In this document: piece by piece, positions 7,966 to 16,332 of the stretch
How positions within the stretch are numbered: the first letter of the stretch is position 1
Layout: every line of letters starts with the position of its first letter
Source of the DNA: an uncultured Pirellula sp.
GTDB taxonomy: Bacteria > Planctomycetota > Planctomycetia > Pirellulales > Pirellulaceae
Assembly: GCA_903930765.1 (NCBI GenBank)
Contig: CAIYZV010000177.1
Location: 1 to 36,061, forward strand
Direction: 5' to 3'
Length of the DNA: 36,061 bases
Position numbers and translations under genes: made by a program
The notes under the pieces: model-generated
What the model saw: only the letters and a program-made list of their open reading frames with translations
What the model was told of the DNA's origin: nothing
Databases searched by the model: none

Positions 7966-8691
7966 ATGATCGCTAGTACCGAGGACTCCAACACTCCATT
8001 GCAGTCCAAACTCTCGCGCGATCAATCAAGCCGACTGCTCGCGCGGCTTCAGCGAAAAGTTCCCATCGAACATGTTTCAACCACCATCGCGGGGATTTCC
8101 TATCCATGGACCCGCGTGATCGATCCGGACAAACTCCTCGAACACGCTCTTCAAAATAATGAAGACGGGAACGTCGAAACCGATCCATTTTGGGCGGCAA
8201 CTTGGCGAGCAGCCATCGGTCTCGATCGCTTCCTCGGAACACTTTCCGACCTCCATGGAATCGACGTTCTGGAACTGGGGGGAGGCAGTGGGCGAGCGGG
8301 AATTGCCGCCGCTCTTCGCGGCGCTAATGTCTGTATTACCGACGCCTCGAACATGGCGTTGCTCATGTGCCGCTACAACGCTCGCTTTGTTGCCAACAAC
8401 GTCTACGTACGGCGGCTCGACTGGGCAAAACCCTCTGAACTCCAACGCAGATTCCCAATCATTATTGGGTCGGATATCGTCTACAACCCGTCTCTTTACC
8501 CTATCCTAGAACCTTGCTTGCGGCATGTTCTCAGCGACAATGGTGTAGTGCTCCTCAGCGAACCACAACGGCATACCGGCGACCGCTTTGAAAAATGGAT
8601 CCGAGCCGCAGGCTGGATCTGCCAGCCTGCCCTCATCGATCTCAACGACGGCGAACGCCAAATCCGAATCTTTCGTTGCCAACTTGCATAA
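7966..8691 (+). CDS. class I SAM-dependent methyltransferase (METTL/lysine-methyltransferase-like)
   Basis: A 241-residue seven-beta-strand methyltransferase. Motif I VLELGGGSG (101-109) binds SAM, ITDAS (124-128) is the acidic post-I loop, and DIVYNPSLYP (170-179) corresponds to the D/E-x-x-Y/F motif of the METTL20/METTL21/FAM86 group of protein methyltransferases. DPFWAATWRAA at 73-83 matches the upstream aromatic motif of the same group. That group mostly modifies lysines in chaperones, elongation factors or ETF; the target here is unknown. ATG 7966 follows the response regulator stop by one nt and the stop precedes the next start by 11 nt, so translation is likely coupled. Confidence 0.82.
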   Translation: MIASTEDSNTPLQSKLSRDQSSRLLARLQRKVPIEHVSTTIAGISYPWTRVIDPDKLLEHALQNNEDGNVETDPFWAATWRAAIGLDRFLGTLSDLHGIDVLELGGGSGRAGIAAALRGANVCITDASNMALLMCRYNARFVANNVYVRRLDWAKPSELQRRFPIIIGSDIVYNPSLYPILEPCLRHVLSDNGVVLLSEPQRHTGDRFEKWIRAAGWICQPALIDLNDGERQIRIFRCQLA

Positions 8692-8702
8692 GCTACCCTC
8701 CT

Positions 8703-11700
8703 ATGCCATCCCTCAATCAGCCAACAGCCCTCTGCATCATGCTGATCCTGTGCTGCCTCGGATGCGGCGATAACAATCCGTCTCCCCAAGACGGAAAAAA
8801 ATCATCGGGGAATACCAGCGGACAAACCGATCGCAAACCTGAGTCGTCCGAGAAACGCGCTTCCTCGTTCCGCTCCTTGAAACTCCTCGAAGGAGAAAAG
8901 TTCGAGGAAGCATGGAAAGAATGCCAAGGCGTTCTCTTGACAACACCCAACGATACGCGGGCCCTCTACGTCGCGTCACAAATACTGAATCGAAGGAGCC
9001 GACTCGAACAATCGCTCCAAATGGTCGACCGAATCCCTATAAACGATCCAGAATACGGCCTCATCGCCCATCGCGGCGCCGTCTTTTGGTGCTTGAACAG
9101 TGTCGCACTTTCCGACGCCGAACAGCGAGCCTCGCGCCTGCTAGAGATTCATCCCAAAGACCCTGAACTGCTCAAAAGCATGGCTGCCATTCTCGACCTC
9201 CAAGGCCGACGCTACGAGTCAAGTCTCTGGATGCAGCGTTTGGTCGCCATCGGCAACATCGATATTACAACCCTCGTCCTAGCTGTGGATACCGCCAAAC
9301 CGGTACAAAGCGAAGAGATCATTCTGCGCAAATTGGAACAGTCTCCAAACGAGATTCGCCTCAAAAGCTCTCTCGCCTTTGGAGCGCTCTTCGAAAAGGA
9401 TCCCGAACGGGCCGAACGATTGTTCCGCGAAATCATCGCTTCCCCGAACGCCGCTGCCGCGATCCACGCAGGACTCGGCCTCTCCCTCATCGAACAAGAA
9501 AAACATGGGGAACTACCCAGTTGGCTCGCGTCCGTACCACGCCCCGCCGCAGATAGGATCCCGATGTTCTGGCGCGTTCTTGGATTATGGTACCAACATG
9601 ATGACGCGTTCGAAGAAGCGATTTACTGCTTGACGAAAAGCGTCGAATTAGACCCCTTCGATTTTCTAGCAATCGCTCCTCTCGCGCAATCGTTACTGGC
9701 AAATGGTCAGTCCGAGAACGCCGCCCGAGCAGAAGCACTTTTTCAACAGATGCAGCTCGCGAACCGGAATATCAATTATTCCAGGGACGGATTCCGTCGC
9801 CCCGAATGGTTGCTCCAAATCGCCGATGCTCTCGACCAACATGGACGCGGCATCGAAGCACTGGCTTGGCGAGAGATCAACGAAACCGCGAATGACAAAA
9901 ACACCACTGCCCTTGCAAACCTTCAAAAACAACGCAAGCAACAGATTGCAGCATTTTCCTCCCCACATCCAAAATCCAATCTCCCCTGGACGAGCGATTC
10001 TTTGAGATCACCCGACCTCAATCTTCTAACCTCGCGCTCTCCCATTACAACCAATACGAAATCACCACCCATCGCCAACTCCTCCGGCCAGGTAACCTTC
10101 ACGCTGGACTGGATCGATGTCGCAAGCCAATTAGGTGTCGACTTCCAATTCCAAAATGGAGACGATAAAAACGCCGTCGGAATGCAAACCTATCAAAGCA
10201 ACGGTGGCGGGGCTGGAAGCATCGACTATGACCGAGATGGCTGGCCCGATCTCTACGCCGTACAAGGAGGTGGCGATCCCCGTTTCCCAAACACCAATCT
10301 GCCGTCGGCTCTTTTCCGAAATGAACGCGGCCAGCGGATGGTCAACGTCGCTCCATCGGCTCGCGTTACCAACATGGCGTACGGTCAAGGCGTCGCGGTT
10401 GGGGACTGGGACCAAGACGGATACCCAGACATGCTCGTCCTGAACTTCGGTCAGAATCGTCTTCTCCGAAACATGGGGGATGGGACCTTTGAACACGTCG
10501 ATGTGCCCGCCATGAAACGCGACATTGAGACAGCGCCTGTTTGGAGCGTCAGCGGCGCCATCGCCGATGTCGACGGAGACCAACTCCCCGACCTTGTCGA
10601 GGTGAATTACTCTTCAGGCTCCGACGTTATTACGCATCAATGCCTCAGCCAAGAGAAACTCCTCCAAGTATGCCGACCAACCGAGTTCCCCGCGTCAAAG
10701 GACTTTATCTATTTGAGCGATGGTCAAGGCGGCTTCCGACTCGGAAATGATCAATGGAACATGGAACTCGACGAAGGCCGCGGATTGGGAATCATTGTCG
10801 GCAACCTCGACAATCAGTTCGGCAACGATATCTACATCGCCAACGACATGTCTGCAAACAACCTGCTCATCAGCCATCCTGACCCGAAAAATGTGGGACG
10901 GTTCAACCTAGGCGATGAAGCCGTGCGTCGAGGGTGCGCCGTCGACATCCAAGGCAAACCGCAGGCCAGCATGGGAGTCGGGTGCGCCGACGTCGATCGC
11001 AATGGAACGCTCGATCTGTTCATGACCAATTTCATCGATGAATACAATGCGCTTTACACACAAAGCCCAAGTCACTTCTACCAAGATGCATCGCGCCGAT
11101 ATCGATTGATCGATCCCAAGAAGAAAACACTTGGGTTCGGCACTCAACTGATCGATCTCGATCGGGATGGCTGGCATGACATCTTCGTGGTCAATGGACA
11201 CGTCGACGACTACCGATCCAAAGGCCAACCCTTCCAAATGAGACCGCAGGTGTTTCTGCAACGGGAGAACGCCTTTGCGGAACAATCGAGCGAGAGCCTC
11301 GGTAGCTTCTTTCAAAAAGAATACTTATCGAGAAGCCTCGGACTCTGGGACTTCAATCGAGATGGACAGTTGGATGCTTATGTCACCCACCTGGACCATC
11401 CAATTTCAATCCTAAAAAACCAATCGACATCCGATGGGGCTTGGATCTCTATCGAACCCGTCGGTACCCAGTCGGAACGGGATGCCATCGGTGCACAACT
11501 CGAGATCCGTGTTGGCGAACAACGCTGGATCCATCAACGCTTGGCGGGAAACGGTTTTGAATGCAGCAATGATCCAGCGATCTATCTAGGCCTTGGCCCT
11601 GTCCAGTCCATCGATGAATTGACCCTCACCTGGCCCTCGGGGTCCACTTCTCGATTCCAAAACGTTTCTCCCAATCAGCGGTATCGGATCGTCGAGTCGA

Positions 11701-11744
11701 TCGATGAATTGATGGAGGATTCACTTGAATCCAACCAACGCTGA
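8703..11744 (+). CDS. TPR / FG-GAP (VCBS) / ASPIC-UnbV lipoprotein (CRTAC1-like)
   Basis: A 1013-residue exported protein. The start ATG 8703 gives a signal sequence ending CCLGCGDN, a plausible although not textbook lipobox, so it is probably anchored on the periplasmic side of a membrane. Residues about 45-420 are helical TPR repeats. From about 470 there are six Ca-binding-type FG-GAP/VCBS units of the form D.D.DG.PDL: SIDYDRDGWPDLYA, VGDWDQDGYPDMLV, IADVDGDQLPDLVE, CADVDRNGTLDLFM, IDLDRDGWHDIFV, WDFNRDGQLDAYV. The C-terminal ASPIC/UnbV module follows (DAIGAQLEIRVG to ELTLTWPSGSTSRFQNV). Such proteins are expanded in planctomycetes and are thought to bind ligands or proteins; no specific role can be assigned. 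Its end overlaps the next gene by 20 nt. Confidence 0.9.
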   Translation: MPSLNQPTALCIMLILCCLGCGDNNPSPQDGKKSSGNTSGQTDRKPESSEKRASSFRSLKLLEGEKFEEAWKECQGVLLTTPNDTRALYVASQILNRRSRLEQSLQMVDRIPINDPEYGLIAHRGAVFWCLNSVALSDAEQRASRLLEIHPKDPELLKSMAAILDLQGRRYESSLWMQRLVAIGNIDITTLVLAVDTAKPVQSEEIILRKLEQSPNEIRLKSSLAFGALFEKDPERAERLFREIIASPNAAAAIHAGLGLSLIEQEKHGELPSWLASVPRPAADRIPMFWRVLGLWYQHDDAFEEAIYCLTKSVELDPFDFLAIAPLAQSLLANGQSENAARAEALFQQMQLANRNINYSRDGFRRPEWLLQIADALDQHGRGIEALAWREINETANDKNTTALANLQKQRKQQIAAFSSPHPKSNLPWTSDSLRSPDLNLLTSRSPITTNTKSPPIANSSGQVTFTLDWIDVASQLGVDFQFQNGDDKNAVGMQTYQSNGGGAGSIDYDRDGWPDLYAVQGGGDPRFPNTNLPSALFRNERGQRMVNVAPSARVTNMAYGQGVAVGDWDQDGYPDMLVLNFGQNRLLRNMGDGTFEHVDVPAMKRDIETAPVWSVSGAIADVDGDQLPDLVEVNYSSGSDVITHQCLSQEKLLQVCRPTEFPASKDFIYLSDGQGGFRLGNDQWNMELDEGRGLGIIVGNLDNQFGNDIYIANDMSANNLLISHPDPKNVGRFNLGDEAVRRGCAVDIQGKPQASMGVGCADVDRNGTLDLFMTNFIDEYNALYTQSPSHFYQDASRRYRLIDPKKKTLGFGTQLIDLDRDGWHDIFVVNGHVDDYRSKGQPFQMRPQVFLQRENAFAEQSSESLGSFFQKEYLSRSLGLWDFNRDGQLDAYVTHLDHPISILKNQSTSDGAWISIEPVGTQSERDAIGAQLEIRVGEQRWIHQRLAGNGFECSNDPAIYLGLGPVQSIDELTLTWPSGSTSRFQNVSPNQRYRIVESIDELMEDSLESNQR
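11714..11719 (+). promoter_or_regulatory. ribosome binding site deciding a TTG start
   Basis: GGAGGA lies five nt upstream of TTG 11725, inside the end of the preceding gene. It is one of the strongest Shine-Dalgarno sequences in the window, and the next in-frame ATG would delete the conserved LDQFRGYAVASM start of the protein, so TTG is preferred. Confidence 0.8.
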
Positions 11745-13113
11745 TTCACGCAAACCACCTGCTCGACCTCGCCTCGAGAGCCTCGACCAGTTTCGCGGTT
11801 ATGCGGTGGCATCGATGGTCGTCGTCAATTTCCTCGGGGCATTCGCCGTTACTCCGCGGGTCCTAAGACACACCAACGACTACTGCAGTTACGCCGATAC
11901 GGTGATGCCCCACTTCCTCTTCGCGGTAGGATTTGCGCTCGCAATCGTTTGGGGACGAACCGCGACATCCGGCGCCGACTCTCAACGCCGTACGCAATGG
12001 CGCCTGGTGCGTCGCTCTCTGACGCTTGCCGCCGTAGCATTTCTGCTTTACTTCCCATGGGGAACAAACAACCTGACAACGCAGTTTTTCGAACCGAGTT
12101 TTTGGTTTTCCGTGTTCAAGCGAGACTGGTTCCAAACACTTACCCATATCGCTGCAACCACGCTTTGGATGCTCCCGATGCTGCGATGGGGACTGGTAGG
12201 ACGTTCCGTTTGGTTAGCCACAAGCGCCTTGCTTCATGCGTGCCTCTCCGAGGAATTCTATTTCCACTGGGTCCACGCATCACCGGGAGGTATCGATGGC
12301 GGACCACTCGGATTTCTAACCTGGCTAATCCCAGCCTCCATGGGTCTATGGGCGGGTGAGGCGATGCAGCGACTCGATCCAAGAACTCTCGAAGCATTAC
12401 CACTGGCGAGTGCCAAGAAAACCCTTCGAGCAAAATGCCTGCTTGTAGCCTGCGTTCTTATGCTCCTAGGCTATTCGATGTCATGCTTCACCCGCCACTT
12501 TGACAGGAACGACCGTGGAATTGAATCAAGCCAAAAGTTGGCGGAAAGCCCAGTGCTCGGCGTAGGATTCCCAACCGACAGCGAGAACAACGACAGCGGG
12601 AACAACGACAGCGGGAACAACGACAGCGGGAACAACGACAGCGGGAACAACGACAGCGGGAACAACGACAGCGGGAACAACGACAGCGGGAAAAACGACA
12701 GCGGCACGCCCCACGCAAGCTCATCCGGTGCGTGGCAACACTTCCTCGCAGAGCCACCCTTTGTCCCACCACCCAGCTATCCCAAGCGCGCTTGGAACTA
12801 TTGGATGATGAGTCAGAAGGCGGGAGCGTTGTCCTACCAAATCTTTGCAGGTGGACTGTCCCTATTGGTCTTCTTAATCTTCGACTGGGCGTCGGAACGC
12901 TTTCGGAGCAGATGGAACCCACTGACCACGTTGGGACGAAATGCGATCGCTTGCTACATCGCCCACGGTTTTTTGATCGATGCAATCTCGTCAGGATGGC
13001 TCCAAAAGACATCCCCAGAATCCCATGTTCTGCTGGGACTTTTTCTCGTCCTGTCGGCCACCTTCGGGCTCGCAAAGTTCCTGGAATGGCGAGGTATCTT
13101 TTTGCGGCTGTAG
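11725..13113 (+). CDS. NagX/HGSNAT-like membrane N-acetyltransferase family protein
   Basis: A 462-residue polytopic membrane protein of the acyltransferase superfamily that includes heparan-alpha-glucosaminide N-acetyltransferase and bacterial NagX-like proteins. The family start RLESLDQFRGYAVASMVVVNF (first helix) and YADTVMPHFLFAVGFALAI are clear. About ten hydrophobic segments follow, ending GRNAIACYIAHGFLIDAI and FLEWRGIFLRL. Members transfer acyl groups from cytosolic donors across the membrane onto amino sugars or other acceptors. Start TTG with a strong ribosome binding site, overlapping the previous gene by 20 nt. Odd: residues 288-327, in a polar loop between membrane helices, are eight tandem NNDSG/KNDSG units encoded by a near-perfect 15-bp repeat. 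The acceptor is unknown; modification of a surface glycan is a guess. Confidence 0.85.
   Translation: MNPTNADSRKPPARPRLESLDQFRGYAVASMVVVNFLGAFAVTPRVLRHTNDYCSYADTVMPHFLFAVGFALAIVWGRTATSGADSQRRTQWRLVRRSLTLAAVAFLLYFPWGTNNLTTQFFEPSFWFSVFKRDWFQTLTHIAATTLWMLPMLRWGLVGRSVWLATSALLHACLSEEFYFHWVHASPGGIDGGPLGFLTWLIPASMGLWAGEAMQRLDPRTLEALPLASAKKTLRAKCLLVACVLMLLGYSMSCFTRHFDRNDRGIESSQKLAESPVLGVGFPTDSENNDSGNNDSGNNDSGNNDSGNNDSGNNDSGNNDSGKNDSGTPHASSSGAWQHFLAEPPFVPPPSYPKRAWNYWMMSQKAGALSYQIFAGGLSLLVFLIFDWASERFRSRWNPLTTLGRNAIACYIAHGFLIDAISSGWLQKTSPESHVLLGLFLVLSATFGLAKFLEWRGIFLRL
12586..12705 (+). repeat. eight 15-bp tandem repeats (coding, NNDSG)
   Basis: Seven units of AACAACGACAGCGGG are followed by one variant AAAAACGACAGCGGC, without spacers. 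The DNA identity between units is complete, beyond what the protein requires, which points to recent expansion by slippage. The unit is a multiple of three, so changes in copy number lengthen the loop without breaking the reading frame. Confidence 0.97.
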
Positions 13114-13136
13114 ACCCTTCCCGTACTCTGAACGAA

Positions 13137-14360
13137 TCACTGAGACCTTCCAACCGCAAGCATCAACTCAGCGTGCGCATCATGCCACTCCATCCAACGC
13201 TTGAGGACCTCCCCTTCGGCTTGTGCGAGTTCCATCCTTGCCGATATCTGTTCGGCGAGGTTACCACGTGCCTCGCTCAATCGCTCCAACTGCAACATCC
13301 GTTGCTTCCAAATGTCTACCAATGCCCGAGCATTCACCCATCGGAGCGCGGCCGCCCGCTTCTTCTCGAAAGCGATTTCCACCTCTACGGTTACTTGCTC
13401 TCGACGAGCCGCGATCAACGCATCGAGCCAACTCTGCCGACGCTGCAACTCGCCATCTCTTCTCCAAACCCGGGACTTCATCCAACTTGTCCATCGGTAC
13501 TTGCTCTCTAACCCTTGGGGCAATCCAAGTACCTCGGATGCGTAGCGATCGAACTCCTCGAGATCCCCACTGCCGATCCTGCACCGCAGTGCATGCAATA
13601 GACGTAGATCACCACGACAACGCATCGCCTCGTTGATATACTCGCAAACATCCATGTCGCTTGGAATTAGGTTCGATTCAAAGACCGGTGCGTAGACGCA
13701 AGCAACCTGAGAACCGACCAAAAGCGATAACTGCGTGCGAAGCTGCCCTAATTTTGACGTCGCCTCCAATCGCTGGCCTTCGACTTGCAACCGCAATCGT
13801 TGCAACTGCATGGGGTCGCCGAATCCTAGGCCCTGCTCGACGAGTTTATCCTGGGCGAGTTGTTGGATCTCTAAGTATCGCAGCAAATCATCCTGCAAGG
13901 TGATAGCCGCCGAGGATGCCGCAATCCCATGATGCAACTGCACAGCGCTCGACGCAGCTCGCTCGCGCTCCCTTTGCTCCAATGCGCTCGCGATGCATTC
14001 CTGGAGCCCACTTTCCGGACGCCGGACGATCGAGACAATCCAATTCCTTCTCTCAGAATAATCGTTATCGAGAAGACGCTCCGCCCGAATCAAATTCGCT
14101 GTGGAAGCATTCTTTGCGGCCAACTCGGCAATTGGAGACGCATCGAGTTCCAGCCGTGGCACTACCAGCGTCGGCGACTTCAAAGTCATATCCGAAGTTG
14201 CTTGGCCGGCCAGATCCAAGCTAGACACAGGTTGCACCGCATTTGCAACCGATGCCCTCACGTTGTTTTCCTCATTCCCTCCCCCCTCGGCCAACTTCAA
14301 TTCGCTTACGAACATCACCGCAGTGAACAACAACGTCGAATAAAAGGGTGCAGGGTTCAT
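13137..14360 (-). CDS. TolC-like outer-membrane efflux family protein (divergent)
   Basis: A 407-residue exported, largely helical protein. Start ATG 14360 gives a signal peptide (MNPAPFYSTLLFTAVMFVSE). Two long coiled-coil segments, about residues 115-215 (ALEQRERERAASSAVQLHHG to QLRTQLSLLVG) and about 305-400 (AARREQVTVEVEIAFEKKRA to AHAELMLAVG), have the spacing and heptad character of the two halves of TolC/OEP family channels. Typical beta-barrel strands are hard to see, and the middle part contains several Cys residues. It may be a TolC relative working with an RND or ABC pump encoded elsewhere; no membrane-fusion or pump gene is adjacent. It converges with the NagX-like gene, 23 nt apart. 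Family call is moderate. Confidence 0.6.
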   Translation of the reverse strand: MNPAPFYSTLLFTAVMFVSELKLAEGGGNEENNVRASVANAVQPVSSLDLAGQATSDMTLKSPTLVVPRLELDASPIAELAAKNASTANLIRAERLLDNDYSERRNWIVSIVRRPESGLQECIASALEQRERERAASSAVQLHHGIAASSAAITLQDDLLRYLEIQQLAQDKLVEQGLGFGDPMQLQRLRLQVEGQRLEATSKLGQLRTQLSLLVGSQVACVYAPVFESNLIPSDMDVCEYINEAMRCRGDLRLLHALRCRIGSGDLEEFDRYASEVLGLPQGLESKYRWTSWMKSRVWRRDGELQRRQSWLDALIAARREQVTVEVEIAFEKKRAAALRWVNARALVDIWKQRMLQLERLSEARGNLAEQISARMELAQAEGEVLKRWMEWHDAHAELMLAVGRSQ

Positions 14361-14609
14361 CCAGACGGATTGGCAAAACAACCCCTGGCTCGCGAGCAAC
14401 TCGCAAGTTTTCGTGGTGAGTAAATTTCCACACCTCGGGTGTCGCATGAAACCTCGGCGGACAGACCTTCAACGCTAGCATTTATAACGATCATGACGGA
14501 TCCACTGCTGGGATCGATTGTTGGACACCCCGCACTGAACGAATCCACCAGAAATGCGGAACGTGCGAGTTAGGTAAAAGATGCGGGCAAGCCAACTGCG
14601 ACGAAGCCG

Positions 14610-15926
14610 CTAAGCGTTGGCGGCCATCTTTTCAATGTACATGGCCGCCTTGTCGCTGATATCTTTGCGGCACCACGCACCCGGCCAGCGAATGGCTTGC
14701 ACCCCTTTGTACGCTTGGAGCTTTGCATTGGCGAGACTAGCGCCGATGGCGGTGACTCCCAAAACGCGACCACCATGGGTGTGCACCTTGCCATCCTGCA
14801 TCTTGGTACCGGCATGAAACACCTTGACGTCAGAAACCTCAGCGGCTGCATCCAGGCCGGTGATCTCTTCGCCGGTACGATACTCGCCAGGGTAACCCGC
14901 GCTGGCCATGACCACACAAATCGATGGGCGAGGATCCCACTGGGGTGGCTCGATCTCATCGAGCCGCCCATCGACGGTCGCTTCCAACAGATCGAGCAAA
15001 TCGCTTTGCAGTCGCATCAACAACGGTTGGCACTCGGGATCCCCGAAGCGAACGTTGTACTCGAGTACTTTTGGCCCCGTCTGCGTCAACATGAGGCCAG
15101 CGTACAACACTCCCTTGAAGGGCTTGCGATTCCGCTTCATCGTGTGAATCGACGGGACCAAGATCTTGTCTTGGATCGTTTCCAACAGTTCCTCGGTCAT
15201 GATCGGCGTCGGCGAATAAGCTCCCATACCGCCGGTATTGGGACCGGTATCACCATCGTAGGCCGCCTTGTGGTCCTGGGCCGCAGGCAACGGCACGATG
15301 GTTCGACCGTCGGTGATTGCCAGCACGCTCACTTCAGGCCCCTCGAGCCGCTCCTCAATCACCATTTGCAGACCTGCCTTGCCAAACTCGCTCTTGCGTC
15401 CAATACGGTCAATGGCATCCAGAACCTCCTCCCGTCGCGAGCAGACGATCACCCCTTTACCACTTGCCAATCCATCTGCTTTCACCACCAGAGGCGTTCG
15501 GTCCCGATCATTGGGATAGCGAGCCTTCACGTAACGCATGGCGCTATCCGCATCGCGAAAAACCTGATAGTCCGCCGTTGGAACATCCGCTTGCCGCAAC
15601 AACAATTTGCAGAAGACCTTGCTCGATTCAAGCTGTGCAGCCGCACGGGAAGGCCCAAATGCTCGGATCTTCTCGCTCGCCAGCGCGTCGACAAGTCCCA
15701 GAGACAATGGCAACTCAGGACCAACAACGACCAAGTCGACTTTCTCTTTCTTCGCGAATTGCACCAAGCCCTTGATGTCGTCCGCTGCGATCGAAACATT
15801 CTCCCCTTCTTGGGCTGTCCCCGCGTTCCCCGGAGCGATCCACAACCGCTTCATTCGAGGGCTCTGGCTCAACCGCCAAGCCAACGCGTGTTCCCGACCA
15901 CCATTTCCGACAACCAAAACTCTCAT
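14610..15926 (-). CDS. purD: phosphoribosylamine-glycine ligase (GARS)
   Basis: A 438-residue ATP-grasp enzyme of purine synthesis that joins glycine to phosphoribosylamine in the cytoplasm. Motifs: MRVLVVGNGGREHALAW at the N-terminus, VVGPELPLSLGLVD, PLVVKADGLASGKGVIV (ATP-grasp), GPNTGGMGAYSP, YNVRFGDPECQPLL and, near the end, SLANAKLQAYKGVQAIRWPG. Length is typical and no fused purM or purN domain is present. Start ATG 15926 is set by the conserved first strand; the frame is open for 25 more codons without similarity. The 249-bp space to the TolC-like gene (14361-14609) shows no gene. Confidence 0.97.
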   Translation of the reverse strand: MRVLVVGNGGREHALAWRLSQSPRMKRLWIAPGNAGTAQEGENVSIAADDIKGLVQFAKKEKVDLVVVGPELPLSLGLVDALASEKIRAFGPSRAAAQLESSKVFCKLLLRQADVPTADYQVFRDADSAMRYVKARYPNDRDRTPLVVKADGLASGKGVIVCSRREEVLDAIDRIGRKSEFGKAGLQMVIEERLEGPEVSVLAITDGRTIVPLPAAQDHKAAYDGDTGPNTGGMGAYSPTPIMTEELLETIQDKILVPSIHTMKRNRKPFKGVLYAGLMLTQTGPKVLEYNVRFGDPECQPLLMRLQSDLLDLLEATVDGRLDEIEPPQWDPRPSICVVMASAGYPGEYRTGEEITGLDAAAEVSDVKVFHAGTKMQDGKVHTHGGRVLGVTAIGASLANAKLQAYKGVQAIRWPGAWCRKDISDKAAMYIEKMAANA

Positions 15927-16332
15927 GAATATTCCTGATGCTACTTGGTTCTGCAGAACCCAAACCGAGTCGACTCGTACAACCGAGACGTGAGACTCCA
16001 CGTTTTCGCGTTGCGCATTTTAAGCATTTCGCGGTTCCTCTAAAGGTCCAAAATTGCAGATCGGCAGTCGGTTCCCAGACGCTCGCCGAGGCCTCGGTTC
16101 TTGATCCGCATCTAAATCTTTGTTGAAATGAGTGCGATTTTCCATGCCGATGACGGTCGCGACGGTTTCGACCTCCCAAACGTCTTTTCTCCTCGCTACC
16201 ATGACTTGAGGGATCCGAAGGTGGTGTTTGCCTAACTTCGGGCAAATGCCGTCGACCAACCCTGATGAATCGCAACGCCAACTCCCGGATAACCCCGAGG
16301 ATTCAGGTTGAAAAACCAGAGCTCCCCTATCC
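15927..16332. other. 406-bp divergent intergenic region
   Basis: Lies between purD (-) and the dihaem cytochrome gene (+) and must hold both promoters. Open frames on both strands here lack ribosome binding sites and family resemblance. No purine riboswitch or clear operator was recognised. Confidence 0.4.

Noticed and set aside
12586-12705. Possible CRISPR array
   Set aside because: Units are contiguous 15-mers without spacers and lie in a coding frame.
12488-13159. Minus-strand frame with RCRCS repeats
   Set aside because: The repeat is the antisense reading of the NNDSG array in the NagX-like gene; the rest shows no coding character.
14697-15938. 413-codon plus-strand frame opposite purD
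   Set aside because: It is fully antisense to a clearly conserved purD and has shadow-like composition.
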